From Synergistaceae bacterium (GTDB lineage Bacteria > Synergistota > Synergistia > Synergistales > Aminobacteriaceae): a stretch of 6,146 nucleotides of DNA. The stretch spans positions 1 through 6,146 of the forward strand of contig JAFRSL010000028.1 of the NCBI GenBank assembly GCA_017427625.1, in the 5' to 3' direction. The translations under genes and the position numbers were made by a program. Under the pieces are notes generated by a model. It had not been told where the DNA came from. It searched no databases and saw nothing but the letters and a program-made list of their open reading frames with translations. Positions 1 through 5,833 of the stretch are shown one piece after another (the first letter of the stretch is position 1; every line of letters starts with the position of its first letter).

Positions 1-1
1 A

Positions 2-1063
2 CCCGTCATCAATAAGACAGCAGCTTTTGATTTCTCTGAAGATGCGGAGTCTGTCAAACTGGAGAAACGTTCTGACGAGATCGGGATTATTGCGAGGGCT
101 TTGTCTGGAATGAGGGATAATCTTCGCGGTATTGTGGAGGCAATTTCTGAGGCGTGTAAGAGCATAGATACAAACGTTGACGAAATGAAAGCTATGATTG
201 ACAACGTTGAGCATATCTGTGAAAACAACTCATCAACTGCTGATGAACTCGCTGCCGGCATGAAAGAGACAGCCGGAACGACTACCGCAATCACTCAGAA
301 TACAGAGAATGTGAAGAAGGACGCTCACAGTATTGACAGCCTTGCAGATGAAGGCACAAAGTTATCAGGCGAAGTTCTTGTGAGAGCAAATGAGCTTGCT
401 TCAGTAACAGAGAAGGCGAGTGTAAGGACGATTGAACTTTACGAGGACGTCAAAAAGAAATCTGATGAGGCCATAACATCTTCAAAGGCTGTGAGCAAGA
501 TCGACGAGCTTATAGGGACGATTATGTCAATCTCATCACAGACTGGCATGCTTTCCCTCAATGCTTCGATAGAGGCAGCAAGAGCAGGAGATAAGGGGCG
601 CGGATTTTCTGTTGTTGCTTCTGAGATTCGTAATCTTGCCGGACAGACCTCAGAGGTTGTAAAGGGTATCAGCACTATAATAACGGAAGTGAACGGTGCT
701 GTTGAAAAGATGTCAGCCTGCCTTAACCAAACAATATCATTCCTTGAGACAAATGTTCTCTCTGACTATCAAGAGTTCAGCAATGTAAGCAGACAGTATA
801 AGGACGATGCCGATGCCTTCGGAAACAGAATGAACGATGTTAAGAAGAGCATACAAAACCTTAACAACGAGATTGAGGACATCGCGGGAGCTATAAGCGG
901 AATTGACATTACGATAAAAGAATCATCATCAGGTGTCAATGATATAGCTGACAAGACTTCGGGAATGGTAAGCGAGACTTTGAAGAGTGCAGAGAAGGTC
1001 AGCGGTTGCAGGGAAGCAATATCGAATCTTAACGACATAATCAAAAGATTCAAGCTGCAATAA
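2..1063 (+). CDS. Methyl-accepting chemotaxis protein, 3' part (HAMP end and signalling domain)
   Basis: The reading frame is open from the left edge, so the N-terminus (sensor domain and membrane segments) lies outside; the first internal ATG at 101 is not the true start. The visible 353 residues begin with a HAMP domain: a Pro-Val-Ile start at residues 1-3 and the DEIG motif of the second HAMP helix near residues 27-30. Long heptad-rich helices follow. The signalling tip carries the family hallmark, seen here as [13 protein letters not shown] followed by [12 protein letters not shown]. The C-terminus (ending FKLQ) is a normal family end and carries no NWETF-type receptor-methylase tether. 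Such proteins sit in the inner membrane and control CheA kinase through CheW. The ligand cannot be told from this part. No terminator is visible after the stop codon, and a truncated gene on the other strand begins within about 10-20 nt of it. The family call is secure. Confidence 0.96.
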   Translation, partial: PVINKTAAFDFSEDAESVKLEKRSDEIGIIARALSGMRDNLRGIVEAISEACKSIDTNVDEMKAMIDNVEHICENNSSTADELAAGMKETAGTTTAITQNTENVKKDAHSIDSLADEGTKLSGEVLVRANELASVTEKASVRTIELYEDVKKKSDEAITSSKAVSKIDELIGTIMSISSQTGMLSLNASIEAARAGDKGRGFSVVASEIRNLAGQTSEVVKGISTIITEVNGAVEKMSACLNQTISFLETNVLSDYQEFSNVSRQYKDDADAFGNRMNDVKKSIQNLNNEIEDIAGAISGIDITIKESSSGVNDIADKTSGMVSETLKSAEKVSGCREAISNLNDIIKRFKLQ

Positions 1064-1188
1064 TTGACGGTAGCGACTTCGAACTGGGCTTCTGTTGCAT
1101 TGAGCTTTGAGAGTACACAGATTACTCCCGCGTTTGCTGCTGTGGTGAAAAGGGACAGCAATAACGCTGACGATAAAAGTTTCTTCAT
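1064..1188 (-). pseudogene. Beheaded exported-protein gene: start codon and signal peptide only
   Basis: Read on the minus strand from the ATG at 1188 (an in-frame ATG also lies at 1194), this gives a classic Sec signal peptide: a Met-Lys-Lys start, a Leu/Ser-rich core LLSSALLLSLF, and an AANA cleavage site around residue 20. About 15 plausible mature residues follow (GVICVLSKLNATEAQFE). After that the frame runs into the antisense of the chemoreceptor C-terminus and loses protein character. The segment therefore looks like the 5' end of a gene for a periplasmic protein, perhaps a solute-binding protein, whose remainder was lost by deletion or by the arrival of the receptor gene. The binding-protein guess rests only on the look of the N-terminus. 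The left boundary is approximate. Confidence 0.55.
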
Positions 1189-1209
1189 GAACATGAAAGA
1201 TTAGCGCGA

Positions 1210-1240
1210 AGTGTAGCACAATTTCTCATGGCTTCTTCAA
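1210..1240 (-). promoter_or_regulatory. Possible promoter of the truncated exported-protein gene
   Basis: On the minus strand there is an extended -10 element, TGC followed by TACACT (TACACT at 1215-1210), with TTGAAG at 1240-1235 as a possible -35 box. The spacer is 19 bp, longer than ideal. Transcription would start about 15 nt before the ATG at 1188. No Shine-Dalgarno sequence is visible. It points away from the cardiolipin-synthase-like gene. Confidence 0.3.
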
Positions 1241-1272
1241 GGACTGTGAAAAACTTGAGGCCGGACATGTCA

Positions 1273-1278
1273 TATAAT
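1273..1278 (+). promoter_or_regulatory. Consensus -10 box very close to the next start codon
   Basis: A perfect TATAAT ends only 7 nt before the ATG at 1286. No good -35 hexamer stands at 16-18 bp spacing (the stretch there is A-rich, around 1249-1256). If the box is used, transcription starts at or within a couple of bases of the ATG, giving a leaderless mRNA. This agrees with the absence of a Shine-Dalgarno sequence between it and the start codon. Confidence 0.45.
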
Positions 1279-1285
1279 AGTCCCC

Positions 1286-2347
1286 ATGCGTAAAATTACT
1301 CTCAGCAAACACACAAGACTCCTCCTCAATGGCAGCGAAACACTCTCGGCCATGAAAGACGCCCTAACCCGCGCCAAATACTTCATCAACCTCGAATACT
1401 TCTCCTTCCACGACGACGAGACTGGCCGCACAATCGCCGGCATTCTCTCTCAGCGTGCAAGGGACGGCGTTAAAGTCAGAATGATCACCGACGCTGCGGG
1501 AAGCTGGAGGCTCGGAGGGAAATTCATTCGCAGCCTCAAGGACTCAGGCATCGAGTTCCAAACTTTCAGCCCTTTCACCTTCCACAGAGACCACAGGAAG
1601 ATCATAACGGTTGACGGGATCACAGGCTTTCTCGGCGGCTTCAACATTGGGGACGTTTACCTCAGACAGTGGCGCGACACCCACCTCATGATTCAGGGCG
1701 AGGCTGTCCATGAACTTGACGGGATTTTCGCGGAAATGTGGGAGAAAGCCGGCGGTCATTACGTCGTCAGCAAAGCAACGCGTGAATCACCCAATGACGG
1801 TGTGCCAGTGAGAATTATTGCGAGTGGGACAGGAAAAGATTACAGGACCATAGCTGACGAGTACATACGTATAATCTCAGCTTCGAGAAAACGTGTGTGG
1901 ATTACGACGCCTTATTTTGCGCCGGACAGAAATTTCCGGAAGGCTCTTTTCTCGGCGGCTGAAAGAGGCGTTGACGTAAGGATTATTATCCCGTCGTCAT
2001 CGAATCACCCGCTTGTATCTTGGGCATCGCAGTCGTATATTGACGGGCTTATTGCGGGCGGTGTGAGAATGTTCGTTTACAGGGAGAGATTCATTCACGC
2101 TAAGACTATGATTGCGGACGATCATGTTGCTTCTGTGGGAACGGCCAATCTTGATGCGCTTAGTTTCGGGATAAATTACGAGGTTCAGGCGTTCGTTTAT
2201 TCGACGAGGCTCGTTGAGGAACTGGAAAAAGTTTTTACTGACGACCTCAAAAATTGCACGGAGGAGAATATCTCGGAAAGAAGAAAACGCCCGGCCATTG
2301 CGAGGCTCAAGGAGTTAGCCGGACGATTGTTGTCGCCAATACTATGA
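1286..2347 (+). CDS. Cardiolipin synthase-like protein of the phospholipase D superfamily
   Basis: The 353-residue product has two HKD catalytic motifs: His103-x-Lys105-x4-Asp110 (HRKIITVD) and His271-x-Lys273-x4-Asp278 (HAKTMIAD). The second is followed by GTANLD at 285-290 and a Ser/Asn-containing stretch typical of cardiolipin synthases, and the C-terminus ends RLLSPIL as those enzymes often do. The core block INLEYFSFHDDETG near residues 34-47 also fits. Family members join phospholipid head groups to form cardiolipin at the inner face of the membrane. The usual pair of N-terminal membrane helices (full length about 480 residues) is missing: an in-frame stop at 1256-1258 rules out a longer start, so the protein resembles the shorter ClsB-type or a soluble PLD-like transferase. 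There is no Shine-Dalgarno sequence. Its 3' end overlaps the convergent membrane-protein gene by 6 nt. Exact substrate is uncertain. Confidence 0.88.
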   Translation: MRKITLSKHTRLLLNGSETLSAMKDALTRAKYFINLEYFSFHDDETGRTIAGILSQRARDGVKVRMITDAAGSWRLGGKFIRSLKDSGIEFQTFSPFTFHRDHRKIITVDGITGFLGGFNIGDVYLRQWRDTHLMIQGEAVHELDGIFAEMWEKAGGHYVVSKATRESPNDGVPVRIIASGTGKDYRTIADEYIRIISASRKRVWITTPYFAPDRNFRKALFSAAERGVDVRIIIPSSSNHPLVSWASQSYIDGLIAGGVRMFVYRERFIHAKTMIADDHVASVGTANLDALSFGINYEVQAFVYSTRLVEELEKVFTDDLKNCTEENISERRKRPAIARLKELAGRLLSPIL

Positions 2348-3079
2348 ACGCTTAATCTTGAGGAAGTCGTAAACCCACGCTTCGATTACCTCCCAGAAAA
2401 GCCACAGCACCACCGATGCCACCATCATAACCGCGAAAAGCACCTCAACCCAAAGTGTCAGACCGTCAGCAAAACCTGCGCCCGTGAGCGACAGAACCGC
2501 CATTCCCGGAGCGCGTCCCAAAAGGCAAACCAACGACAGCGGAAGGAGCTTGAGTTTCGTCAGTCCCGCAAGAAAGCAAACAGCATCATCGGGCAATGCG
2601 GGAAGCAAGAATATCATGAAGAACGTCATGTATCCACCGTCAGAAATCACGCTGTCGAAACGCTGTATGATCGATTCGGGGACGATTTTCCGGACTAGCG
2701 ATATTCCCAGCAAGCGAGCAAGCACCATAGCGATTAGGCTTCCGATTACGAGGCCGAGTGTGGTGAGTCCCCAGCCCTTCCAGAAACCGAATATGAAGCC
2801 TCCCGCGAATGCTGCCGCCTGTCCTGGTATCGGCGCGATTACGACCTGCAATACCTGAATCGCAATGAACAGCCATTCTGACCCCTCGCCGAGTTTGCGG
2901 AGTTCTGAGGGGTTATTGACGTAGAACGAGACTTTTGCTGTCCATTCTTCGGGAATCATGTAGCCAAGCCCCCAGATTAACGCACCGATTACGAGCATTA
3001 TCACGAACGCCGGAATCAGTATCATTATGAGGGACGAGAATTTGCGCTTGAGTAAGTCAATAAAATCCTGCTTTGTCAT
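2342..3079 (-). CDS. TVP38/TMEM64 (DedA-superfamily) inner-membrane protein
   Basis: The 245-residue product has hydrophobic segments at about 17-38, 71-92, 104-124, 151-172, 178-203 and 211-235. The family's two signature regions are present: APIPGQAAAFAGGFIFG (82-98) and, near 159-203, LPALPDD followed by an AGLT turn and a GRAPG motif (188-192). These are the paired re-entrant/helix blocks of the VTT fold (PF09335). Members are implicated in lipid scrambling, polyprenyl-phosphate carrier recycling and membrane-potential homeostasis; the substrate is not readable here. The ATG at 3079 is preferred because it leaves a short charged N-terminus before the first membrane helix. An upstream in-frame ATG at 3148 would add 23 residues derived from the duplicated fragment of the next gene and is unlikely. 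No clear Shine-Dalgarno sequence precedes 3079. It is tail-to-tail with the cardiolipin-synthase-like gene; both act on membrane lipids, though opposed transcription rules out an operon. Confidence 0.88.
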   Translation of the reverse strand: MTKQDFIDLLKRKFSSLIMILIPAFVIMLVIGALIWGLGYMIPEEWTAKVSFYVNNPSELRKLGEGSEWLFIAIQVLQVVIAPIPGQAAAFAGGFIFGFWKGWGLTTLGLVIGSLIAMVLARLLGISLVRKIVPESIIQRFDSVISDGGYMTFFMIFLLPALPDDAVCFLAGLTKLKLLPLSLVCLLGRAPGMAVLSLTGAGFADGLTLWVEVLFAVMMVASVVLWLFWEVIEAWVYDFLKIKRS

Positions 3080-3145
3080 GTCGATAAAAAACGGACACCA
3101 GCAAATTCCCCGCTGATGCCCCAAATGTTCATGTTGCTGGCTGCT

Positions 3146-3178
3146 CATCGCTGCAACGCTGACCCATTCGTCGTCCTT
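3146..3178 (-). repeat. Diverged partial duplicate of the 3' end of the adjacent exported-protein gene
   Basis: Positions 3146-3178 align with 3254-3286 (offset 108) at about 26 of 33 bases, with a 14-nt exact core (3156-3169 and 3264-3277). Read on the minus strand, the copy encodes KDDEWVSVAAM against KDGEWVSVAAM in the neighbouring gene. Most differences fall in third codon positions, as expected for a paralogous coding remnant rather than a recent tandem copy. Similarity stops at the CRISPR-like repeat on one side and after the Met on the other. It lies just upstream of the membrane-protein gene and explains the odd in-frame extension there. Confidence 0.6.
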
Positions 3179-3208
3179 ATTTCAATCCACGCCCCTGTAA
3201 GGAGCGAC
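3179..3208 (-). CRISPR. Solitary type I-C-like CRISPR repeat (orphan, no array)
   Basis: On the minus strand this 30-nt stretch begins GTCGCTCC and ends GGGGCGTGGATTGAAAT, the layout of type I-C repeats: a GTCGC start, a short hairpin, and a GTGGATTGAAAY end. GCTCC can pair with GGGGC (one G-T wobble) around a TTACA loop. Type I-C repeats are usually about 32 nt, so this copy may have lost two bases in the stem. No second copy is present in the window and no cas gene is nearby, so it is not an active array here. The sequence next to its GAAAT end, where a spacer would sit, is the diverged gene fragment described separately. Confidence 0.6.
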
Positions 3209-3241
3209 TATTCCTTGAAGCTGATGTCAGTATTTCGCTGA

Positions 3242-3685
3242 CTACTTCCAGCCCATTGCCGCGACGCTGACCCATTCCCCATCTTTAAAGAAACGCGCTC
3301 CCTGAAGGTTAAGGCCGTTGGTGTCCTTGAGGACGTTCACGCGGACTTTCCTGTCCTCTTCGCGGTAGTCCATCTCGACGAGCATTGAGTGCTGACGGAG
3401 CCAACCCTTGTAGTAGATGCCGACTTTCGCGCGTGTCACACCGTCGCCTCTCTCAAAAGGCTTCTCGTCATAATCTGCCTGCGCGTCCTCGATCTTCACT
3501 GTCGGGTGAAAATCAGGGAGCACTCTCTCTTTTGCGAATCTCAGAAAGTCGAATTCTGACGATACTTCGACCCTTGCTTCTTCCGCTGTGTCCGCTGATG
3601 CCGCGACTTCTTCAGCCATTGCTCCGAATGCCATGATGCTCATTACGAACATAAGTACCAAAACGCTTAATGCTGTCTTTCTCAT
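3242..3685 (-). CDS. Small exported protein of unknown function
   Basis: I do not recognise this 147-residue protein. It opens with a clear Sec signal peptide: basic MRKT, a hydrophobic core to about residue 20, and a GAMA cleavage site near residue 24. The mature part is short and charged, with an acidic low-complexity stretch (about 25-45) and then a compact domain rich in alternating polar and hydrophobic residues that suggests beta strands (KVGIYYKGWL, MLVEMDYREEDRKVRVNVL). It ends in a block, GEWVSVAAMGWK, that recurs in the nearby fragment and so may be a conserved family tail. Start choice: the ATG at 3685 has AGGAGG at 3702-3697, 11 nt away. A longer in-frame start at 3766 would overlap the thiamin pyrophosphokinase gene and bury the signal peptide. 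It has its own promoter, so it is probably a separate transcription unit from the thiamin genes. Confidence 0.8.
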   Translation of the reverse strand: MRKTALSVLVLMFVMSIMAFGAMAEEVAASADTAEEARVEVSSEFDFLRFAKERVLPDFHPTVKIEDAQADYDEKPFERGDGVTRAKVGIYYKGWLRQHSMLVEMDYREEDRKVRVNVLKDTNGLNLQGARFFKDGEWVSVAAMGWK

Positions 3686-3696
3686 TACTGCAAATA

Positions 3697-3702
3697 CCTC
3701 CT
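3697..3702 (-). promoter_or_regulatory. Shine-Dalgarno site fixing the start of the exported-protein gene
   Basis: A perfect AGGAGG on the minus strand lies 11 nt before the ATG at 3685. The spacing is slightly long, but no other start codon with a signal peptide is available. It argues against the longer open frame that begins at 3766. Confidence 0.75.
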
Positions 3703-3720
3703 GAATGATTTTATGCGAAA

Positions 3721-3748
3721 ATTTTACCAGCATCGGCTCAAAAATCAA
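3721..3748 (-). promoter_or_regulatory. Promoter of the exported-protein gene
   Basis: On the minus strand there is TTGATT at 3748-3743, a 16-bp spacer, then TAAAAT at 3726-3721. A TG one base upstream of the -10 box (TGG before TAAAAT) makes an extended -10. The -35 box overlaps the stop codon of the thiamin pyrophosphokinase gene. Transcription would start near 3714, leaving a leader of about 30 nt that includes the Shine-Dalgarno site. Confidence 0.5.
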
Positions 3749-4380
3749 ACCCTCTTCCTCACGCAAACCAACAAAAGATGTCCTTCATTAAGGGAGATTA
3801 CAGCGTCAGCTTCAGGACTTAGTACCTCGTTGCTTATGCCGTACTGAAATTCTGGGGTAATCTCGGCATTGTCAAGATTGTATTTTGCTCCCGTTATCGT
3901 GATTCCTGACGCTTTGCCCGTAATGTTGAGGAGTGAGAAGAACCGCCAGCCCCATTTCACACGAACCGTCTCGCCCGCAGTTATGATTGAAATCTCAGAA
4001 TAGTCGTCAGCAATCATGGCCGACATTCCGGCGTTCCTCATCATCAAGAGAGCGTAAATGTTCCCCAGCGTCATATCCTCACGTCCGCCCGTAACCCCAA
4101 TCATGAGGACTTCACTAAATCCCCGACGAATTGCCTCCTTGACCGCAAATATTGTGTCAGTGTCGTCCTTCACAACGGGAAGCTCGATGACGTTCTCCAT
4201 ATTCTCAGGCTTTGGGTGCGAGTCAAAGTCTCCGATTATTAGTGATGGTGATACGCCCAGAGCCTCAGCATGTTTCAGCCCGCAGTCGCAGTATATGACG
4301 TAATCATCAGGCCGGAAGTATGACCTCATTAGTGGGTAGCTGCGGATCTCAGAGCCTCCGATTATTACGCACCTACTCAT
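3745..4380 (-). CDS. Thiamin pyrophosphokinase
   Basis: The 211-residue protein transfers pyrophosphate from ATP to thiamin, giving thiamin diphosphate in the cytoplasm. Family motifs appear in order: CDCGLKHAEALGVSPSLIIG (31-50) running into DFDS (51-54), DDTD (72-75), GGREDMTLGN (98-107), and in the C-terminal thiamin-binding beta domain GAKYNLDNAE (164-173) and GISNE (181-185). Length is normal for a bacterial enzyme. In the GGRxDHxxxN motif the usual His (position 103) is Met. The ATG at 4380 is chosen because the protein begins directly with the first strand (MSRCVIIGGS). A longer frame back to 4617 would lie inside the upstream gene. The start overlaps the stop of the ThiD-TenA gene by 8 nt, so translation is probably coupled, and the three genes form one operon. 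Confidence 0.92.
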   Translation of the reverse strand: MSRCVIIGGSEIRSYPLMRSYFRPDDYVIYCDCGLKHAEALGVSPSLIIGDFDSHPKPENMENVIELPVVKDDTDTIFAVKEAIRRGFSEVLMIGVTGGREDMTLGNIYALLMMRNAGMSAMIADDYSEISIITAGETVRVKWGWRFFSLLNITGKASGITITGAKYNLDNAEITPEFQYGISNEVLSPEADAVISLNEGHLLLVCVRKRV

Positions 4381-5830
4381 CTGACCAGCCCATATTCCAG
4401 AATCCCATCTCATACTCCGAACATGCACGGAAGATTTCAGCGAGATGATCCATCTGTGAGGCCGTGTAATTCTCCGTAGCCTTCTCGGTGTACGACACAA
4501 GAACGTCGTTAAGCCCGCAATATTCTTCGCCTGAGTATGTCCGTATCCATGTACCATATAAATCGTGGTTGACGGATTCGGGATTCCTCCTAACGATTTC
4601 CTTTGCGATGTCCTCATAGCTCAAAGCGCATGAAAGTATAGCCGCAAGTATTTCGGGTTCGCCCTCCTCGTAAGCAATTCGTAGCATGTATGACGTGTAG
4701 GAGAGATTAGCGAGCTTTCGTGAGGCCGAGTCTAATTCCTCCTGCGTTACACCGAGACGACCCATATAGCCCTTGTGAATGTTCATCTCGACCGTCGAGA
4801 TTGCCTGAATCACTGACGAGAATAATCGCATTGTGTCGGCTGATTTCGTCTTCGCAATTCCGAGCGCGAATACCTTGCTGTATTCTTCGAGATATAGATA
4901 GTCCTGAATTATGTAACGCCTGAACTTTTGAGGATCAAGCGTCCCGGTCTCAAGCCCCTTAACGAACGGGTGATTGTTGTACTCAGGCCATATGTCCGAC
5001 ACTGAGGCCATGAGAATTTTACGCACATCATGTTTCTCCGCGAATTTCCCAGTCAGGTTGAAGGCGTGATTCATTGGCCCGCTTCCCTTGCCCAAGTCAA
5101 GCATTGCACCGAGCGCACCCGAAATATATTCCTTCGCAAGCCTCACAGAGTCGGAAAGAGTGTAGCCCTTAGCGAGATTTGCAGCTATTGCGCTTGAGAG
5201 AGTACAGCCTGTCCCGTGCGTGTTGTGAGTGTCGATGCGATCGCCGTGAAACCACGTGAATTTTTCGCCCTCGCACAAGACATCGTCAGCATCATTCACA
5301 GCATGGCCGCCCTTAACGAGAACTGAACAGCCGTAATCCGCGCTGATTTTCGCACCTGCTCTCTCCATGTCATCGCGCCCGGAAATCTTCATTCCCGACA
5401 GAATTTCGGCCTCTGGAATGTTCGGGGTCGCTATCGTTGCTAGCGGCAGTAGTTCGTCAGCAAGAGTCTTCACAGCGTCATCAGTGATCAGCTTTGCGCC
5501 GCTCGTCGAGACCATTACAGGGTCAACAACAATATTCCTCGCACTGTAGAACTTCAGAGCCTCAGAAATCGCCCGTATAAGCCCGGAGCTTGATACCATT
5601 CCGATTTTCACAGCGTCAGGGAAAATGTCGGTGAATACCATATCGAGCTGCTGACGCAGAAATTCGGATGTCGCCTCCATTATGCCCGATACTCCCGTCG
5701 TGTTCTGTGCCGTAAGTGCCGTAACCACGCTCATCGCAAATACGCCGTTCATCGTCATCGCCTTTATGTCAGCCTGAATGCCCGCGCCGCCTGATGAATC
5801 GCTTCCCGCTATAGTTAGTGCTGTCCTCAT
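4373..5830 (-). CDS. thiD-tenA: Bifunctional HMP/HMP-phosphate kinase (ThiD) - thiaminase II (TenA) fusion
   Basis: A 485-residue fusion of two complete thiamin enzymes. Residues 1 to about 265 are ThiD, a ribokinase-fold kinase that converts HMP to HMP-P and HMP-PP: AGSDSSGGAGIQAD (8-21), DPVMVSTSGAKL (103-114), and the HGTGCT anion hole with Cys209. Residues about 270-485 are TenA, which hydrolyses thiamin breakdown products (aminopyrimidine) to HMP: IIQDYLYL (307-314), Tyr378/Tyr381, the nucleophile Cys401 with Tyr405 in SCALSYEDI, Trp428/Tyr432, and the C-terminal EYEMGFW with Glu474 as likely acid/base. All catalytic residues I would expect are present. Fusion places salvage of the pyrimidine and its phosphorylation in one chain, the same order as yeast Thi20. 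Start ATG 5830 lies 3 nt after the HAD gene stop, with GGAGG at 5845-5841 inside the end of that gene. The thiazole-coupling enzyme (ThiE) is not in the window. Confidence 0.95.
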   Translation of the reverse strand: MRTALTIAGSDSSGGAGIQADIKAMTMNGVFAMSVVTALTAQNTTGVSGIMEATSEFLRQQLDMVFTDIFPDAVKIGMVSSSGLIRAISEALKFYSARNIVVDPVMVSTSGAKLITDDAVKTLADELLPLATIATPNIPEAEILSGMKISGRDDMERAGAKISADYGCSVLVKGGHAVNDADDVLCEGEKFTWFHGDRIDTHNTHGTGCTLSSAIAANLAKGYTLSDSVRLAKEYISGALGAMLDLGKGSGPMNHAFNLTGKFAEKHDVRKILMASVSDIWPEYNNHPFVKGLETGTLDPQKFRRYIIQDYLYLEEYSKVFALGIAKTKSADTMRLFSSVIQAISTVEMNIHKGYMGRLGVTQEELDSASRKLANLSYTSYMLRIAYEEGEPEILAAILSCALSYEDIAKEIVRRNPESVNHDLYGTWIRTYSGEEYCGLNDVLVSYTEKATENYTASQMDHLAEIFRACSEYEMGFWNMGWSDE

Positions 5831-5833
5831 TCC

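Noticed and set aside
769..1063. Continuation of the truncated exported-protein frame through the chemoreceptor region.
   Set aside because: It is the antisense shadow of a conserved receptor C-terminus; protein-like character ends around 1070.
3098..3140. Inverted repeat CCAGCAA/TTGCTGG with a 29-nt loop, considered as an operator or element end.
   Set aside because: Only 7 bp per arm, with a long loop, no flanking duplication and no U-run; such a pair can occur by chance.
3080..3148. N-terminal extension of the TVP38/TMEM64 gene back to the ATG at 3148.
   Set aside because: The 23 extra residues come from the duplicated gene tail and unrelated sequence, contain no membrane segment, and are not typical of the family; the ATG at 3079 gives a normal N-terminus.
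3223..3241. Hairpin GTCAG/CTGAC just after the exported-protein gene, considered as a terminator.
   Set aside because: A 5-bp stem with a 7-nt loop and no following T-run is too weak for an intrinsic terminator.
3686..3766. Longer start for the 147-residue exported protein.
   Set aside because: It would overlap the pyrophosphokinase gene and bury a clear signal peptide; a strong AGGAGG precedes the ATG at 3685.
4381..4617. Longer start for the pyrophosphokinase gene.
   Set aside because: The extra 79 codons lie inside the TenA coding region in another frame and are Arg/Ser-rich without family resemblance.
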